Of a stretch of 51,638 nucleotides of DNA, positions 24,665 to 35,607 are shown in pieces. The stretch spans positions 1-51,638 of the forward strand of contig NZ_VWWJ01000040.1 of the NCBI RefSeq assembly GCF_011753055.1. Direction: 5' to 3'. The DNA is from Burkholderia sp. Ax-1719. GTDB taxonomy: Bacteria > Pseudomonadota > Gammaproteobacteria > Burkholderiales > Burkholderiaceae. Below the pieces are notes generated by a model. It was not told the DNA's origin and ran no database searches. It saw only the letters and a program-made list of their open reading frames with translations. Both the position numbers and the translations under genes were made by a program. Numbering within the stretch: position 1 is the stretch's first letter; each line of letters opens with the position of its first letter.

Positions 24665-25153
24665 ATGACCGCTATTCAACAGTTTTTCAAGACGTTCTTC
24701 CTGACCGAACTGCTCAAAGGTCTGGCGCTGACGGGCCGTTATACGTTCAAGCGCAAGGTCACGGTGCAGTTCCCGGAGGAGAAGACCCCGATGTCGCCGC
24801 GTTTTCGCGGGCTGCATGCGCTGCGCCGCTATGAAAATGGCGAAGAGCGCTGCATCGCGTGCAAGCTGTGCGAAGCCGTGTGCCCGGCGATGGCCATCAC
24901 CATCGAATCGGACGTGCGCGCCGACAACACGCGCCGCACCACGCGTTACGACATCGACCTGACCAAGTGCATCTTCTGCGGTTTCTGCGAAGAAAGCTGC
25001 CCGGTCGATTCGATCGTCGAAACGCACATTCTCGAGTACCACGGCGAGAAGCGCGGCGATCTGTATTTCACGAAGGAAATGCTGCTGGCCGTGGGCGATC
25101 GCTACGAAGCGCAGATCGCGGCAAACAAGGCAGCAGATGCACCGTACCGTTGA
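24665..25153 (+). CDS. nuoI: NADH-quinone oxidoreductase subunit I
   Basis: Ferredoxin-like peripheral-arm subunit carrying clusters N6a and N6b, 162 residues. The two 4Fe-4S motifs are C63-C66-C69-C73 (CIACKLCEAVCP) and C102-C105-C108-C112 (CIFCGFCEESCP). The N-terminal amphipathic stretch (FKTFFLTELLKGLALTG) attaches it to the membrane arm. ATG 24665 gives the family start MTAIQQFF. A 174-base gap follows before nuoJ. Confidence 0.97.
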   Translation: MTAIQQFFKTFFLTELLKGLALTGRYTFKRKVTVQFPEEKTPMSPRFRGLHALRRYENGEERCIACKLCEAVCPAMAITIESDVRADNTRRTTRYDIDLTKCIFCGFCEESCPVDSIVETHILEYHGEKRGDLYFTKEMLLAVGDRYEAQIAANKAADAPYR

Positions 25154-25167
25154 TCTTCAGTTTGACG

Positions 25168-25188
25168 CTGCATCGGCCCGCGTTGCGG
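25168..25188 (+). other. Perfect hairpin in the nuoI-nuoJ gap
   Basis: CGGCCCGC (25169-25176) pairs perfectly with GCGGGCCG (25180-25187) around GTT, with a further T-G pair outside. No T tract follows. The remaining gap sequence shows no gene I would defend. Confidence 0.55.
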
Positions 25189-25327
25189 GCCGGCTGCGGG
25201 GCACGCCTGCGCCTGAAAATGCCGCGACTCCGTATGCCGCCCGCCGCGGCGCGACGCTCCCTGGTCTGGCCGCCAGTCTGCGCTGCGCAATCCGCCTTAT
25301 GATGGCCTCAACGATGAACCAGTAATC

Positions 25328-26041
25328 ATGGAATTCACGACCGTCCTGTTCTACATCTTCGCGCTGCTGCTCACGCTGTCAGGGCTGAAGGTGATCACCG
25401 CGCGCAATCCTGTCTCGTCCGCGCTTTTTCTCGTGCTCGCGTTTTTCAACGCGGCCGCGGTCTGGATGCTGCTGGAAGCCGAATTTCTCGCGATCCTGCT
25501 GGTCCTCGTCTACGTGGGCGCGGTGATGGTGCTGTTCCTGTTCGTCGTGATGATGCTGGACATCAACGTCGACGTGCTGAGCCGCGATTTCAAGCGCTTC
25601 ATTCCGGTGGCGACTATCGTCGGCGCAATCATGGTGGTCGAAACCGCACTGATCCTCTGGCACGGCTACGGTGCGACCACCACGCCGGTGGCCGACGGCT
25701 CGCTGGCTGCGGCGCAGTCGGGTGCGATGTCGAATACGCATCTGATCGGCAAGATCATCTACACCGATTACATCTTCGCTTTCGAAGTCGCCGGCCTCGT
25801 GCTGCTGGTGGCGATCGTTGCGGCAATCGGCCTGACCGTGCGCGAGCCGAAAGACAGCAAGCGCCAGGACGTGTCGAAGCAGGTCGCCGTGCGTGCCAAG
25901 GATCGCGTGCGCATCGTCAAGATGGCGGCCGTGGTCGAAGTGCCGGAAGAACCAGAAGCCGCGCCGGCCGATGCCGCTGCAGCGGCTCCCGCTGCGCCTG
26001 CTGCTGCGCCGGCCCCGGCCGCGCCCGCAACGAAGAGCTAA
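25328..26041 (+). CDS. nuoJ: NADH-quinone oxidoreductase subunit J
   Basis: Membrane subunit adjoining NuoK and NuoA, with five transmembrane helices in the first 175 residues. The conserved pi-bulge helix region is [20 protein letters not shown]. The protein is 237 residues; after the last helix ([15 protein letters not shown]) it has a charged segment, then a tail of about 35 residues rich in Ala and Pro (from [15 protein letters not shown] on). The tail is likely cytoplasmic and disordered and is longer than in the E. coli protein. Confidence 0.96.
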
Positions 26042-26054
26042 GGAGCGAACCATT

Positions 26055-26360
26055 ATGTTGACCCTGGCCCATTACCTTGTCCTCGGCGCGATCCTGTTTG
26101 CGATCTCGATCGTGGGCATCTTCCTGAATCGGCGCAACGTCATCATCATCCTGATGGCGATTGAACTGATGTTGTTGGCGGTGAACACGAACTTCGTTGC
26201 GTTCTCGCATTATCTTGGTGACGTTCACGGACAGATTTTCGTGTTCTTCGTGCTTACAGTTGCGGCGGCGGAAGCAGCAATTGGTCTGGCTATTCTTGTG
26301 ACTCTGTTCCGCAGCCTCGACACGATCAATGTCGAGGATCTCGATCAGCTCAAAGGCTAA
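26055..26360 (+). CDS. nuoK: NADH-quinone oxidoreductase subunit K
   Basis: Small antiporter-related membrane subunit, 101 residues with three transmembrane helices. It keeps the two essential buried glutamates of the family, one in [12 protein letters not shown] and one in [21 protein letters not shown] at 26041-26045 precedes ATG 26055. It is 13 bases after nuoJ and 11 before nuoL. Confidence 0.97.
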
Positions 26361-26371
26361 GGCAGGCGGTT

Positions 26372-28429
<2,058 letters not shown>

Positions 28430-28442
28430 GGCGAGGAAACGC

Positions 28443-29942
28443 ATGCACGCAACCCCGATTCTGAGTATTGCGATCTGGATGCCGATCATTTTCGGCGTCA
28501 TCGTTTTAGTAGTGGGTTCCGACCGGAACCCGGGCCGAGCCCGCTGGCTCGCGCTCATCGGTTCAGTGCTTAGTTTCCTCGTTACCTTGCCGCTCGTTTC
28601 GGGCTTCGACACCACCACGGCTGCGCTGCAGTTCGAGGAGAAGTCGGTCTGGATCGACCGTTTCAACATTGCCTATCACCTGGGCGTCGACGGCATCGCA
28701 GTGTGGTTCGTGGTGCTTACGGCGCTCATTACCGTGATCGTCGTGATTGCGGGCTGGCAGGTCATCAAGGAAGACGTCGCGCAGTATTTCGCCGCCTTCC
28801 TTGTCCTGTCGGGTTTGATGATTGGCGTTTTCTGCGCCGCCGACGGCCTGCTGTTCTACGTGTTCTTCGAAGCCACCCTGATCCCGATGTACATCATCAT
28901 CGGCGTGTGGGGCGGCCCGAACCGCGTGTACGCAGCCTTCAAGTTTTTTCTGTACACGCTGGCCGGCTCGCTGTTGATGCTGATCGCGTTGCTGTATCTG
29001 TACCGTGTGACGCACACGTTCGAACTCGCCGCCTGGCAGGACGCCAAGCTGTCGATGACACCGCAGATTCTGCTGTTCGTCGCCTTCTTCTTCGCGTTCG
29101 CCGTCAAGGTGCCGATGTTCCCGGTGCACACGTGGTTGCCTGACGCGCACGTCGAAGCGCCAACGGGCGGTTCGGTGGTGCTGGCCGCCATCATGCTGAA
29201 GCTGGGTGCGTACGGTTTCCTGCGTTTCTCGCTGCCGGTCACGCCGGACGCGAGTCACTATCTGGCGCCCGTCATCATCACGCTTTCGCTGATCGCGGTG
29301 ATTTACATCGGCCTAGTGGCGATGGTGCAGTCGGACATGAAAAAGCTGGTCGCGTATTCGTCGATCGCCCACATGGGCTTCGTCACGCTCGGCTTCTTTA
29401 TGTTCGGCCCGTCGAGCCAGCTCGCAGTCGAAGGCGGGATCATCCAGATGATTTCGCACGGCTTCGTCTCGGGCGCCATGTTTCTGTGCATCGGGGTGCT
29501 GTACGACCGCATGCATACACGCCAGATAGCCGATTACGGCGGCGTCGTCAACACGATGCCGAAGTTCGCGGCGCTGGCCATGCTTTTTGCGATGGCCAAC
29601 TGCGGCCTGCCGGGCACCTCGGGATTCGTCGGCGAATTCATGGTGATTCTGGCAGCAGTGAAGTTCAACTTCTGGATCGCATTCGGGGCGGCGTTCACGC
29701 TGATCCTGGGCGCGGCCTATACGTTGTGGATGTACAAGCGGGTGTACTTCGGCGCCATCTCGAACGATCACGTTCGCGAGCTGAAGGACATCAACAGCCG
29801 TGAGTACGGGATTCTCGTGGTGCTCGCGCTGTTCACGCTTTTCATGGGCATCTACCCGAAGCCCTTTACCGATGTGATGCACGTTTCCGTGGAAAACCTC
29901 CTCTCCCACGTCGCAGTGTCGAAACTGCCGCTGTCACAGTAA
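28443..29942 (+). CDS. nuoM: NADH-quinone oxidoreductase subunit M
   Basis: Second antiporter-like proton-pumping subunit, 499 residues and about 14 transmembrane helices. Diagnostic segments are FFEATLIPMYIIIGVWGG (conserved Glu), KVPMFPVHTWLPDAHVEAPT and MKKLVAYSSIAHMGFVTLG. It is 13 bases after nuoL and 24 before nuoN. Confidence 0.97.
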   Translation: MHATPILSIAIWMPIIFGVIVLVVGSDRNPGRARWLALIGSVLSFLVTLPLVSGFDTTTAALQFEEKSVWIDRFNIAYHLGVDGIAVWFVVLTALITVIVVIAGWQVIKEDVAQYFAAFLVLSGLMIGVFCAADGLLFYVFFEATLIPMYIIIGVWGGPNRVYAAFKFFLYTLAGSLLMLIALLYLYRVTHTFELAAWQDAKLSMTPQILLFVAFFFAFAVKVPMFPVHTWLPDAHVEAPTGGSVVLAAIMLKLGAYGFLRFSLPVTPDASHYLAPVIITLSLIAVIYIGLVAMVQSDMKKLVAYSSIAHMGFVTLGFFMFGPSSQLAVEGGIIQMISHGFVSGAMFLCIGVLYDRMHTRQIADYGGVVNTMPKFAALAMLFAMANCGLPGTSGFVGEFMVILAAVKFNFWIAFGAAFTLILGAAYTLWMYKRVYFGAISNDHVRELKDINSREYGILVVLALFTLFMGIYPKPFTDVMHVSVENLLSHVAVSKLPLSQ

Positions 29943-29966
29943 TACCGAGCGGAGGAACAAAAGATC

Positions 29967-31439
29967 ATGCCAAACGCCCCTATGTACGCTCTGCTACCCG
30001 ATGCGCTGGTTCTCGCCGGCATCATCGTCGCGTGGCTCAACGACACGTTCTCCGGTCCTTCGGGCCGGCGCACGACCTATCTCATCGCGCTGCTGACGAC
30101 CATCGTCGCCGGCATCTGGTTCGCGGTGAACGCCTTCGACCCGCACGTGAGTTACTTCTTCACGCGCATGTATGTGGTCGATCCGTTCGCCAGTGCGATG
30201 AAGGCCGTCGTGACGCTCGGCTATGCCGTGTCGATCGTGTACTCGCGCAAGTACCTCGAAGACCGTGACCTGTTCCGGGGCGAGTTCTTCCTGCTCGGCA
30301 TGTTCTCGCTGCTCGGCCAGATCGTCATGATCTCGGGCAACAACTTCCTCACGCTGTACCTCGGCCTCGAACTGATGTCGCTGTCGCTGTACGCGCTGAT
30401 CGCGCTGCGCCGCGACGCCTCGCAGTCGAACGAAGCCGCCATGAAGTACTACGTGCTGGGCGCGCTGGCTTCGGGCTTCCTGCTCTACGGCATTTCGATG
30501 CTGTACGGCGCGACCGGCTCGCTCGATCTGTCCGACGTGTTCAAGGCGGTTGCCTCGGGCCACATCAACGACATCGTGCTGCTGTTCGGCGTGGTGTTCG
30601 TGGTCGCGGGCGTGGCGTTCAAGATGGGCGCGGTGCCGTTCCACATGTGGGTGCCTGACGTCTATCAAGGCGCACCTACGGCCATGACGCTGCTCACCGG
30701 CGGCGGCCCGAAGGTTGCAGCCTTCGCCTGGGCGGTGCGCTTCCTCGTCATGGGTCTGCTGCCGCTGGCGGTGGACTGGCAGGAAATGCTGATCATTCTC
30801 GCGGCGCTGTCGATGATCGTCGGCAACATCACGGGTATCGTGCAGCGTAACGTCAAGCGCATGCTGGCTTACTCGGCGATCTCGAACATGGGCTTCGTGC
30901 TGCTCGGCCTGCTGGCCGGCATCGTCGACAACAAGGCCACGGGCGCGGCCAGCGCGTACAGCTCGGCGATGTTCTACAGCATCGTCTACCTGATCACGAC
31001 GCTCGGCGCATTCGGCGTGGTGATGATGCTTGCGCGCCGCGACTTCGAAGCGGAAACGCTGGACGACTTCAAGGGCCTGAACCATCGCAGCCCGATGCTC
31101 GCCTTCGTGATGATGCTGGTGATGTTCTCGCTCGCCGGCATTCCGCCGACGGTCGGCTTCTACGCGAAGCTCGCCGTGCTCGAAGCGACGATGAACGCCG
31201 GCCTCACCTGGCTCGCCATCCTCGCGGTGATCACGTCGCTGTTTGGCGCGTTCTACTACCTGCGTATCGTCAAGCTGATGTACTTCGACGCACCGCAGGA
31301 CAGCTCGCCGATCGTGAGCCACGCAAGCAACCGCGCGATGCTGACGATCAACGGTGTGGCCGTGCTCGTGCTCGGCATCATTCCGGGCCCGCTGATGTCG
31401 CTGTGCCTGCAAGCCGTCACGCACTCGCTGCCCCTGTAA
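29967..31439 (+). CDS. nuoN: NADH-quinone oxidoreductase subunit N
   Basis: Third antiporter-like subunit, 490 residues. Segments LTLYLGLELMSLSLYALIAL, KMGAVPFHMWVPDVYQGAPT and KRMLAYSAISNMGFVLLG are typical, and the family Glu, Lys and Pro-broken helix are in place. GGAGG precedes the ATG. Its TAA overlaps the next gene's ATG by one base (TAATG), so DUF2818 belongs to the same operon. Confidence 0.97.
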   Translation: MPNAPMYALLPDALVLAGIIVAWLNDTFSGPSGRRTTYLIALLTTIVAGIWFAVNAFDPHVSYFFTRMYVVDPFASAMKAVVTLGYAVSIVYSRKYLEDRDLFRGEFFLLGMFSLLGQIVMISGNNFLTLYLGLELMSLSLYALIALRRDASQSNEAAMKYYVLGALASGFLLYGISMLYGATGSLDLSDVFKAVASGHINDIVLLFGVVFVVAGVAFKMGAVPFHMWVPDVYQGAPTAMTLLTGGGPKVAAFAWAVRFLVMGLLPLAVDWQEMLIILAALSMIVGNITGIVQRNVKRMLAYSAISNMGFVLLGLLAGIVDNKATGAASAYSSAMFYSIVYLITTLGAFGVVMMLARRDFEAETLDDFKGLNHRSPMLAFVMMLVMFSLAGIPPTVGFYAKLAVLEATMNAGLTWLAILAVITSLFGAFYYLRIVKLMYFDAPQDSSPIVSHASNRAMLTINGVAVLVLGIIPGPLMSLCLQAVTHSLPL

Positions 31440-31741
31440 TGTCGGCAGCCGGTTGGTTTATCGTGTTGTTGGCGCTCGCGGGCGCCAACCTGCCGTTCTT
31501 CAATCAGCGTCTGTTCGGGTTCGTGCCGCTGCGTGCAGTTAAAAAGAGCGCGTGGATCCGCATTGCTGAAATGATCGTGCTGTATTTTGTGGTCGGTGCG
31601 TTCGGCTTCCTGCTGGAAGCGCGCGCCGGTAACCGCTTCGACCAGGGCTGGCAGTTCTACGCCATCACGTTCAGTCTTTTTGTCGTGTTCGCGTTCCCCG
31701 GCTTCACCTGGCAATATCTCGTCAAGCGCCGTCCGGCGTAG
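31439..31741 (+). CDS. DUF2818 family membrane protein
   Basis: A 100-residue protein with about three transmembrane helices (4-20, 40-60, 72-92). Its signatures are ANLPFFNQRLFG and GNRFDQGWQFYAITFSLF. The family is, to my knowledge, restricted mainly to betaproteobacteria and commonly follows nuoN. Its start overlaps the nuoN stop, so it is cotranslated with complex I and may be an assembly factor or accessory subunit. No function is established from sequence. Confidence 0.9.
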   Translation: MSAAGWFIVLLALAGANLPFFNQRLFGFVPLRAVKKSAWIRIAEMIVLYFVVGAFGFLLEARAGNRFDQGWQFYAITFSLFVVFAFPGFTWQYLVKRRPA

Positions 31742-31748
31742 ACCGACA

Positions 31749-31788
31749 AAAAGCGCGCGCCTCGCCCGAAAGCGAGGCGCACGCTTTT
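31749..31788 (+). terminator. Intrinsic terminator of the nuo operon
   Basis: Arms of 17 bases (31749-31765 and 31772-31788) pair fully except for one C-A mismatch, around CCGAAA, with A and T tracts at the ends. Confidence 0.92.
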
Positions 31789-31866
31789 CGATTTTCTTGA
31801 TCGCATCGCGGGTTGACCGCGCCTCGCTGATCCCATTCCTTTTTCCGATCCTCCCGAGGTTGAACC

Positions 31867-32454
31867 ATGGCTGCTGAAGATCAGAACCACGACCCGGCGC
31901 TAGCCGAGACGTGCGTGGAAAGCACGACGCTCCACGCGGGCAAATTCCTTACGCTCAAGTGCGACACGGTGGCCTTGCCCGACGGCAAGCACGCCACGCG
32001 CGAATACGTCCAGCATCCGGGCGCGGTGATGGTGATCCCGCTGTTCGACGACGGCCGCGTGCTGATGGAGCGCCAGTACCGTTATCCGCTGTCGCGCGTG
32101 ATGACCGAATTCCCGGCGGGCAAGCTCGATCCGCAGGAAGGGGCGCTGGCCTGCGCGAAGCGCGAACTCAAGGAAGAGACCGGCTACGAGGCGCGCGAGT
32201 ACATCTTTCTGGCAAAGATCCATCCGGTGATTTCGTACTCGACCGAGTTCATCGACCTCTATCTCGCGCGCGGTCTGATCGAGGGCGAGTCGAAGCTCGA
32301 CGAAGGCGAATTCCTCGAAACCTTCACCGCGACGCTGCCCGAACTCCTCGAATGGGTGCGTGAAGGCAAGATCACTGACGTGAAGACCATCATCGGCACG
32401 TTCTGGCTGGAGAAGGCGCTGTCGGGCAGCTGGCCGCTCGGGCAACCGGCGTAA
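31867..32454 (+). CDS. Nudix hydrolase, probable ADP-ribose pyrophosphatase
   Basis: A 195-residue hydrolase of nucleoside diphosphates linked to another moiety. The Nudix box runs from G85 to G106 with the expected pattern: E91, then R99-E100-L-K-E103-E104-T-G. The N-terminal beta domain (LKCDTVALPDGKHATREYV) and the loop HPVISYSTEFIDLYLARGL after the box match the NudF-type ADP-ribose/ADP-sugar pyrophosphatases. These hydrolyse ADP-ribose to AMP and ribose 5-phosphate. GAGG lies 9-10 bases before the ATG. It is monocistronic between two terminators. Confidence 0.9.
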   Translation: MAAEDQNHDPALAETCVESTTLHAGKFLTLKCDTVALPDGKHATREYVQHPGAVMVIPLFDDGRVLMERQYRYPLSRVMTEFPAGKLDPQEGALACAKRELKEETGYEAREYIFLAKIHPVISYSTEFIDLYLARGLIEGESKLDEGEFLETFTATLPELLEWVREGKITDVKTIIGTFWLEKALSGSWPLGQPA

Positions 32455-32473
32455 GGCAGCAGATGTGTTCTAA

Positions 32474-32501
32474 AGACGGCGGCCCGCGAGGCCGCCGTTT
32501 T
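32474..32501 (+). terminator. Intrinsic terminator after the Nudix gene
   Basis: ACGGCGGCC (32476-32484) pairs perfectly with GGCCGCCGT (32490-32498) around CGCGA, followed by TTTT. Confidence 0.88.
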
Positions 32502-32626
32502 CACATCCGCGCCACAGAAAGGCTTTAGGCAAAGGCAAGCGGGCCAACGCGCGCAGCGCTACAATCGACCACCGATCGATCACGGGCCCACCGGCGGCAT
32601 CGGTGTTTTCCCCGCCCGGAAATTTT

Positions 32627-32665
32627 ACGAACGGTCGTTCACAAATTTTCATTTTGCGATACACT
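32627..32665 (+). promoter_or_regulatory. Promoter with overlapping TetR-type operator, DUF1178-acyl-CoA operon
   Basis: A near-palindrome ACGAACGGTCGT (32627-32638; 10 of 12 bases symmetric) overlaps the -35 of the promoter TTCACA (32638-32643), 16-base spacer, TACACT (32660-32665). Such short imperfect palindromes are typical TetR-family operators. Occupancy would block the promoter. The same core ACGACCGT (minus-strand reading) recurs in the promoter at 42340-42368. Confidence 0.55.
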
Positions 32666-32687
32666 CCAACGCAAGCCTCGATTCCCC

Positions 32688-33158
32688 ATGAAGGTCCTCG
32701 ATTTACAGTGCCCAGACGGCCATCGGTTTGAAGGCTGGTTCGCTTCCGCTGACGATTTCGAATCGCAGCTTGCGCGCAAGCTGGTCGAATGCCCGATGTG
32801 CGGTGTCACCAACGTGACGCGCGTGCCGTCCGCGCCCCGGCTGAATCTGTCGGGCGCGAGCGCGCCTGCTTCGGCTCCGTCCGCGCGTTCCGCGCAGTCG
32901 GGTTCCGCGGCGGGACAAGCCGGGCCGTCCGCGCAGTGGCAGGCGCAGGCGCTGCGCGCGATTCGCGAGGTCCTGGAGAAAACGGAGAACGTAGGTGACC
33001 GTTTCGCCGAGGAAGCCCGGCGCATGCACTACAACGAAGCACCGGCGCGCAATATTCGCGGCGTCGCTTCCGCGGAGGATGCGCGAGCCCTCGTCGAAGA
33101 AGGCATCGATGTGATGCCGCTGCCGGTGCCGGCCGCGCTGAAGGGTCCGCTGCAATAG
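32688..33158 (+). CDS. DUF1178 family protein (putative zinc-binding)
   Basis: A 156-residue protein of unknown function. The N-terminal part has a possible zinc site: C8, H12 and the pair C35-x2-C38 (VECPMCGV), as in small zinc-ribbon proteins. A low-complexity Ser/Ala/Gly linker follows (about 55-82). A C-terminal helical domain ends the protein (QALRAIREVLEKTENVGDRF, then EEARRMHYNEAPARNIRGVA), the most conserved part of DUF1178. It is the first gene after the TetR-type operator and 64 bases upstream of an acyl-CoA dehydrogenase gene, so probably in that operon. Confidence 0.88.
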   Translation: MKVLDLQCPDGHRFEGWFASADDFESQLARKLVECPMCGVTNVTRVPSAPRLNLSGASAPASAPSARSAQSGSAAGQAGPSAQWQAQALRAIREVLEKTENVGDRFAEEARRMHYNEAPARNIRGVASAEDARALVEEGIDVMPLPVPAALKGPLQ

Positions 33159-33222
33159 CCATGCGGGTCTTCGCCGCGGTTCGGGTTCGCACCCAACCAG
33201 CCGCGGCCAGGAGACAAACCGC

Positions 33223-34431
33223 ATGGATCTCGACTACACCCCTACCGACGACGCTTTCCGCGCCGAAGTCCGCACCTGGCTCGAAGCCAACGTGCCTCAG
33301 GACGTGCGCGCCAAAATCCTCAACCACAAGCGCCTGAGCCGCGACGACATCGCGAACTGGCACAAGCTGCTTGGCACCAAAGGCTGGTCGGCGCCTGCGT
33401 GGCCCGTCGAATGGGGCGGCCCCGGCTGGACCGAAACGCAGCGCCATATCTGGGACGCCGAGTGTGGCCGCATCGGCGCGCCGCCGGTCCTGCCGTTCGG
33501 CGTGTCGATGGTGGCGCCCGTCATCATGAAGTACGGCAATGAGGCGCAAAAACGCCGCTATCTGCCGCGCATTCTCTCGGGCGAAGACTGGTGGTGCCAG
33601 GGCTATTCGGAGCCGGGTTCGGGTTCCGATCTGGCTTCGCTGCGCACCAAGGCGGTTCGAGTCCAGGACAATTTGGGCGATCACTACGTCGTCAACGGCC
33701 AGAAGACCTGGACCACGCTCGGCCAGCATGCCGACATGATGTTCTGCCTCGTGCGCACCGATCCCGCCGCGAAGAAACAGGAGGGCATTTCCTTCCTGCT
33801 GATCGACATGAAGACGCCCGGCATCACCGTGCGCCCGATCATCACGCTCGACGAAGACCATGAGGTCAACGAAGTGTTCCTCGAGGACGTGAAGGTGCCG
33901 GTCGAAAACCTCGTCGGCGAAGAGAACCGCGGCTGGACCTACGCGAAGTATCTGCTCGGCCACGAACGCACCGGCATCGCCCGCGTGGGCGCGTCGAACC
34001 GCGAACTCGCGTTCCTCAAGCATGTCGCGCTCAACCAGAAGAAGAACGGCAAGCCGCTGCTGCACGACCCGGTGTTCGCGTCGCGCGTGGCCGCCGTCGA
34101 AATCGAGCTGATGGCGCTCGAAGTCACCGCCGAGCGCGTGATCGCGAGCAGCAACAACGGTCGCGGTCCCGGTCCCGAGGCGTCGATGCTCAAGATCAAG
34201 GGCACCGAAATCCAGCAGGCGCTTACCGAACTGATGGTCGATGCGGTCGGCCCGCTGGCTGCGCCATTCGATCCGGCCTTCCTCGAAGGCGAACACGCGC
34301 ATTCGGCGGCCGGCGACGACGACGCGGCCCCGCTCGCGGCCTACTACTTCAACTACCGCAAGACGTCGATTTACGGCGGATCGAACGAAATCCAGAAGAA
34401 CATCATCGCGCAGATGATTCTGGGGATTTGA
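33223..34431 (+). CDS. Acyl-CoA dehydrogenase, large subunit of a heteromeric enzyme (PimC-like)
   Basis: A 402-residue acyl-CoA dehydrogenase, FAD-dependent, of the type known as pimeloyl-CoA dehydrogenase large subunit in Rhodopseudomonas. N-terminal helical domain, then the flavin/acyl motif GYSEPGSGSDLASL (about 127-140) and NGQKTWTTLGQHAD. The C-terminal helix domain lacks the usual RxxFG flavin motif and ends KTSIYGGSNEIQKNI. There Gly sits where medium-chain dehydrogenases have the catalytic Glu (YEGT). It lies 11 bases upstream of a second dehydrogenase gene with complementary motifs, so the two should form a heteromer. Substrate unknown; a dicarboxylyl- or long acyl-CoA is plausible. 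Confidence 0.88.
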   Translation: MDLDYTPTDDAFRAEVRTWLEANVPQDVRAKILNHKRLSRDDIANWHKLLGTKGWSAPAWPVEWGGPGWTETQRHIWDAECGRIGAPPVLPFGVSMVAPVIMKYGNEAQKRRYLPRILSGEDWWCQGYSEPGSGSDLASLRTKAVRVQDNLGDHYVVNGQKTWTTLGQHADMMFCLVRTDPAAKKQEGISFLLIDMKTPGITVRPIITLDEDHEVNEVFLEDVKVPVENLVGEENRGWTYAKYLLGHERTGIARVGASNRELAFLKHVALNQKKNGKPLLHDPVFASRVAAVEIELMALEVTAERVIASSNNGRGPGPEASMLKIKGTEIQQALTELMVDAVGPLAAPFDPAFLEGEHAHSAAGDDDAAPLAAYYFNYRKTSIYGGSNEIQKNIIAQMILGI

Positions 34432-34442
34432 GGAGCGGCGCA

Positions 34443-35564
34443 ATGGACTTCAATTTCACCGAAGAGCAACAGCAACTCGCCGACGCGCTGCGTCGCTATC
34501 TCGACAAGAACTACGGCTTCGAAGCGCGCCGGGCGATCGTGAAGACGCCCGAGGGCGTGTCGGCGGCGCACTGGAATGCGCTCGTCGAACTGGGCCTGAC
34601 CGCGTTGCCGGTGCCAGAAGCGCAGGGCGGCTTCAACGGTTCGACCTTCGACATGCTGGTGGTCATGCAGGAACTGGGCCGCGCGCTGGTGGTCGAGCCG
34701 TACTGGGCGACGGCCGTGGGCGTGGAAGCGCTCAAGCTCGCGGGTTCCGATAACGCCGAAAACGCTGCGTTGCTCGAGCGCGTCGCCACGGGCGAGATCA
34801 AGCTTGCGCCCGCGTTCCACGAACCCGGCGCGCGCTACGACCTCTTCACGCTTGAAACCACCGCGAAGGAAACCGGCGACGGCTTCGCGCTCAGCGGCGC
34901 GAAATCGGTCGTGCAGCACGGCGCGCAGGCCGATTACTGGATCGTCCCCGCGCGTCTCGCGGGCGAAGTGGCGCTTTTTGTCGTGGCACGCGACGCGCAG
35001 GGCGCGACGGTAAGCGACTATCGCACCATCGACGGCCAACGCGCCGCCACGGTCACGTTCGACGGCGCGAAAGCGCGACGCCTCGGCAAGACGGACGCGG
35101 CCACGTGGGAGCAGGTCGCCGATTACGCCACCTTCCTGCTGTGCGCGGAAGCCGTGGGCGCGATCGACGCGCTCAATCATGCGACGGTCGAATACACCAA
35201 AACGCGCCAGCAGTTCGGCATGCCGATCGCGCGTTTCCAGGCGCTCCAGCACCGTATGGCCGAAATGCTGATTCACGGCGAGCAGGCGCGCTCCCTCACG
35301 TATCTGGCGGCGGCGCGTTACAGTAGCGCATCGCCCGACGAGCGGCGCCGCGCCATTTCGGCAGCGAAGGCGCGCGTGGGGCAGGCGGCGCGCTATGTCG
35401 GCCAGCAGGCGGTGCAGTTGCACGGCGGCATGGGCGTGACCGATGAAGTGGCGGCGGCGCATCTGTTCAAGCGCCTGTCGATCATCGAAACCACGCTCGG
35501 CGACGTCGACTATCACCTCGAACGCTTCGCTGCGCTGCCGGGTTTCGCGCAAGTCGCCGCGTAA
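34443..35564 (+). CDS. Acyl-CoA dehydrogenase, small subunit of a heteromeric enzyme (PimD-like)
   Basis: A 373-residue acyl-CoA dehydrogenase paralogue. The start is ATG 34443 after GGAG. Its N-terminal and beta domains are degenerate: the flavin motif EPGSGSD of its neighbour reads EPGARYDL here. The C-terminal domain keeps the flavin-contact motif TKTRQQFGMPIARFQALQHR and QLHGGMGVTDE. It lacks the IYEGT-type Glu near the end (LSIIETTLGDVDYHLERF). This pattern matches the small subunits of pimeloyl-CoA dehydrogenase and the mycobacterial alpha2-beta2 enzymes. It probably functions only with the preceding protein. Confidence 0.87.
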   Translation: MDFNFTEEQQQLADALRRYLDKNYGFEARRAIVKTPEGVSAAHWNALVELGLTALPVPEAQGGFNGSTFDMLVVMQELGRALVVEPYWATAVGVEALKLAGSDNAENAALLERVATGEIKLAPAFHEPGARYDLFTLETTAKETGDGFALSGAKSVVQHGAQADYWIVPARLAGEVALFVVARDAQGATVSDYRTIDGQRAATVTFDGAKARRLGKTDAATWEQVADYATFLLCAEAVGAIDALNHATVEYTKTRQQFGMPIARFQALQHRMAEMLIHGEQARSLTYLAAARYSSASPDERRRAISAAKARVGQAARYVGQQAVQLHGGMGVTDEVAAAHLFKRLSIIETTLGDVDYHLERFAALPGFAQVAA

Positions 35565-35607
35565 TCGTGGGGTTTTAGTCGTATCGAGTTGAATCGGAGA
35601 GCCATCG

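Noticed and set aside
25137..25325. 62-codon frame filling the nuoI-nuoJ gap.
   Set aside because: It overlaps the nuoI 3' end, has no clear ribosome-binding site, and its composition is that of GC-rich noncoding sequence. A hairpin explains part of the gap better.
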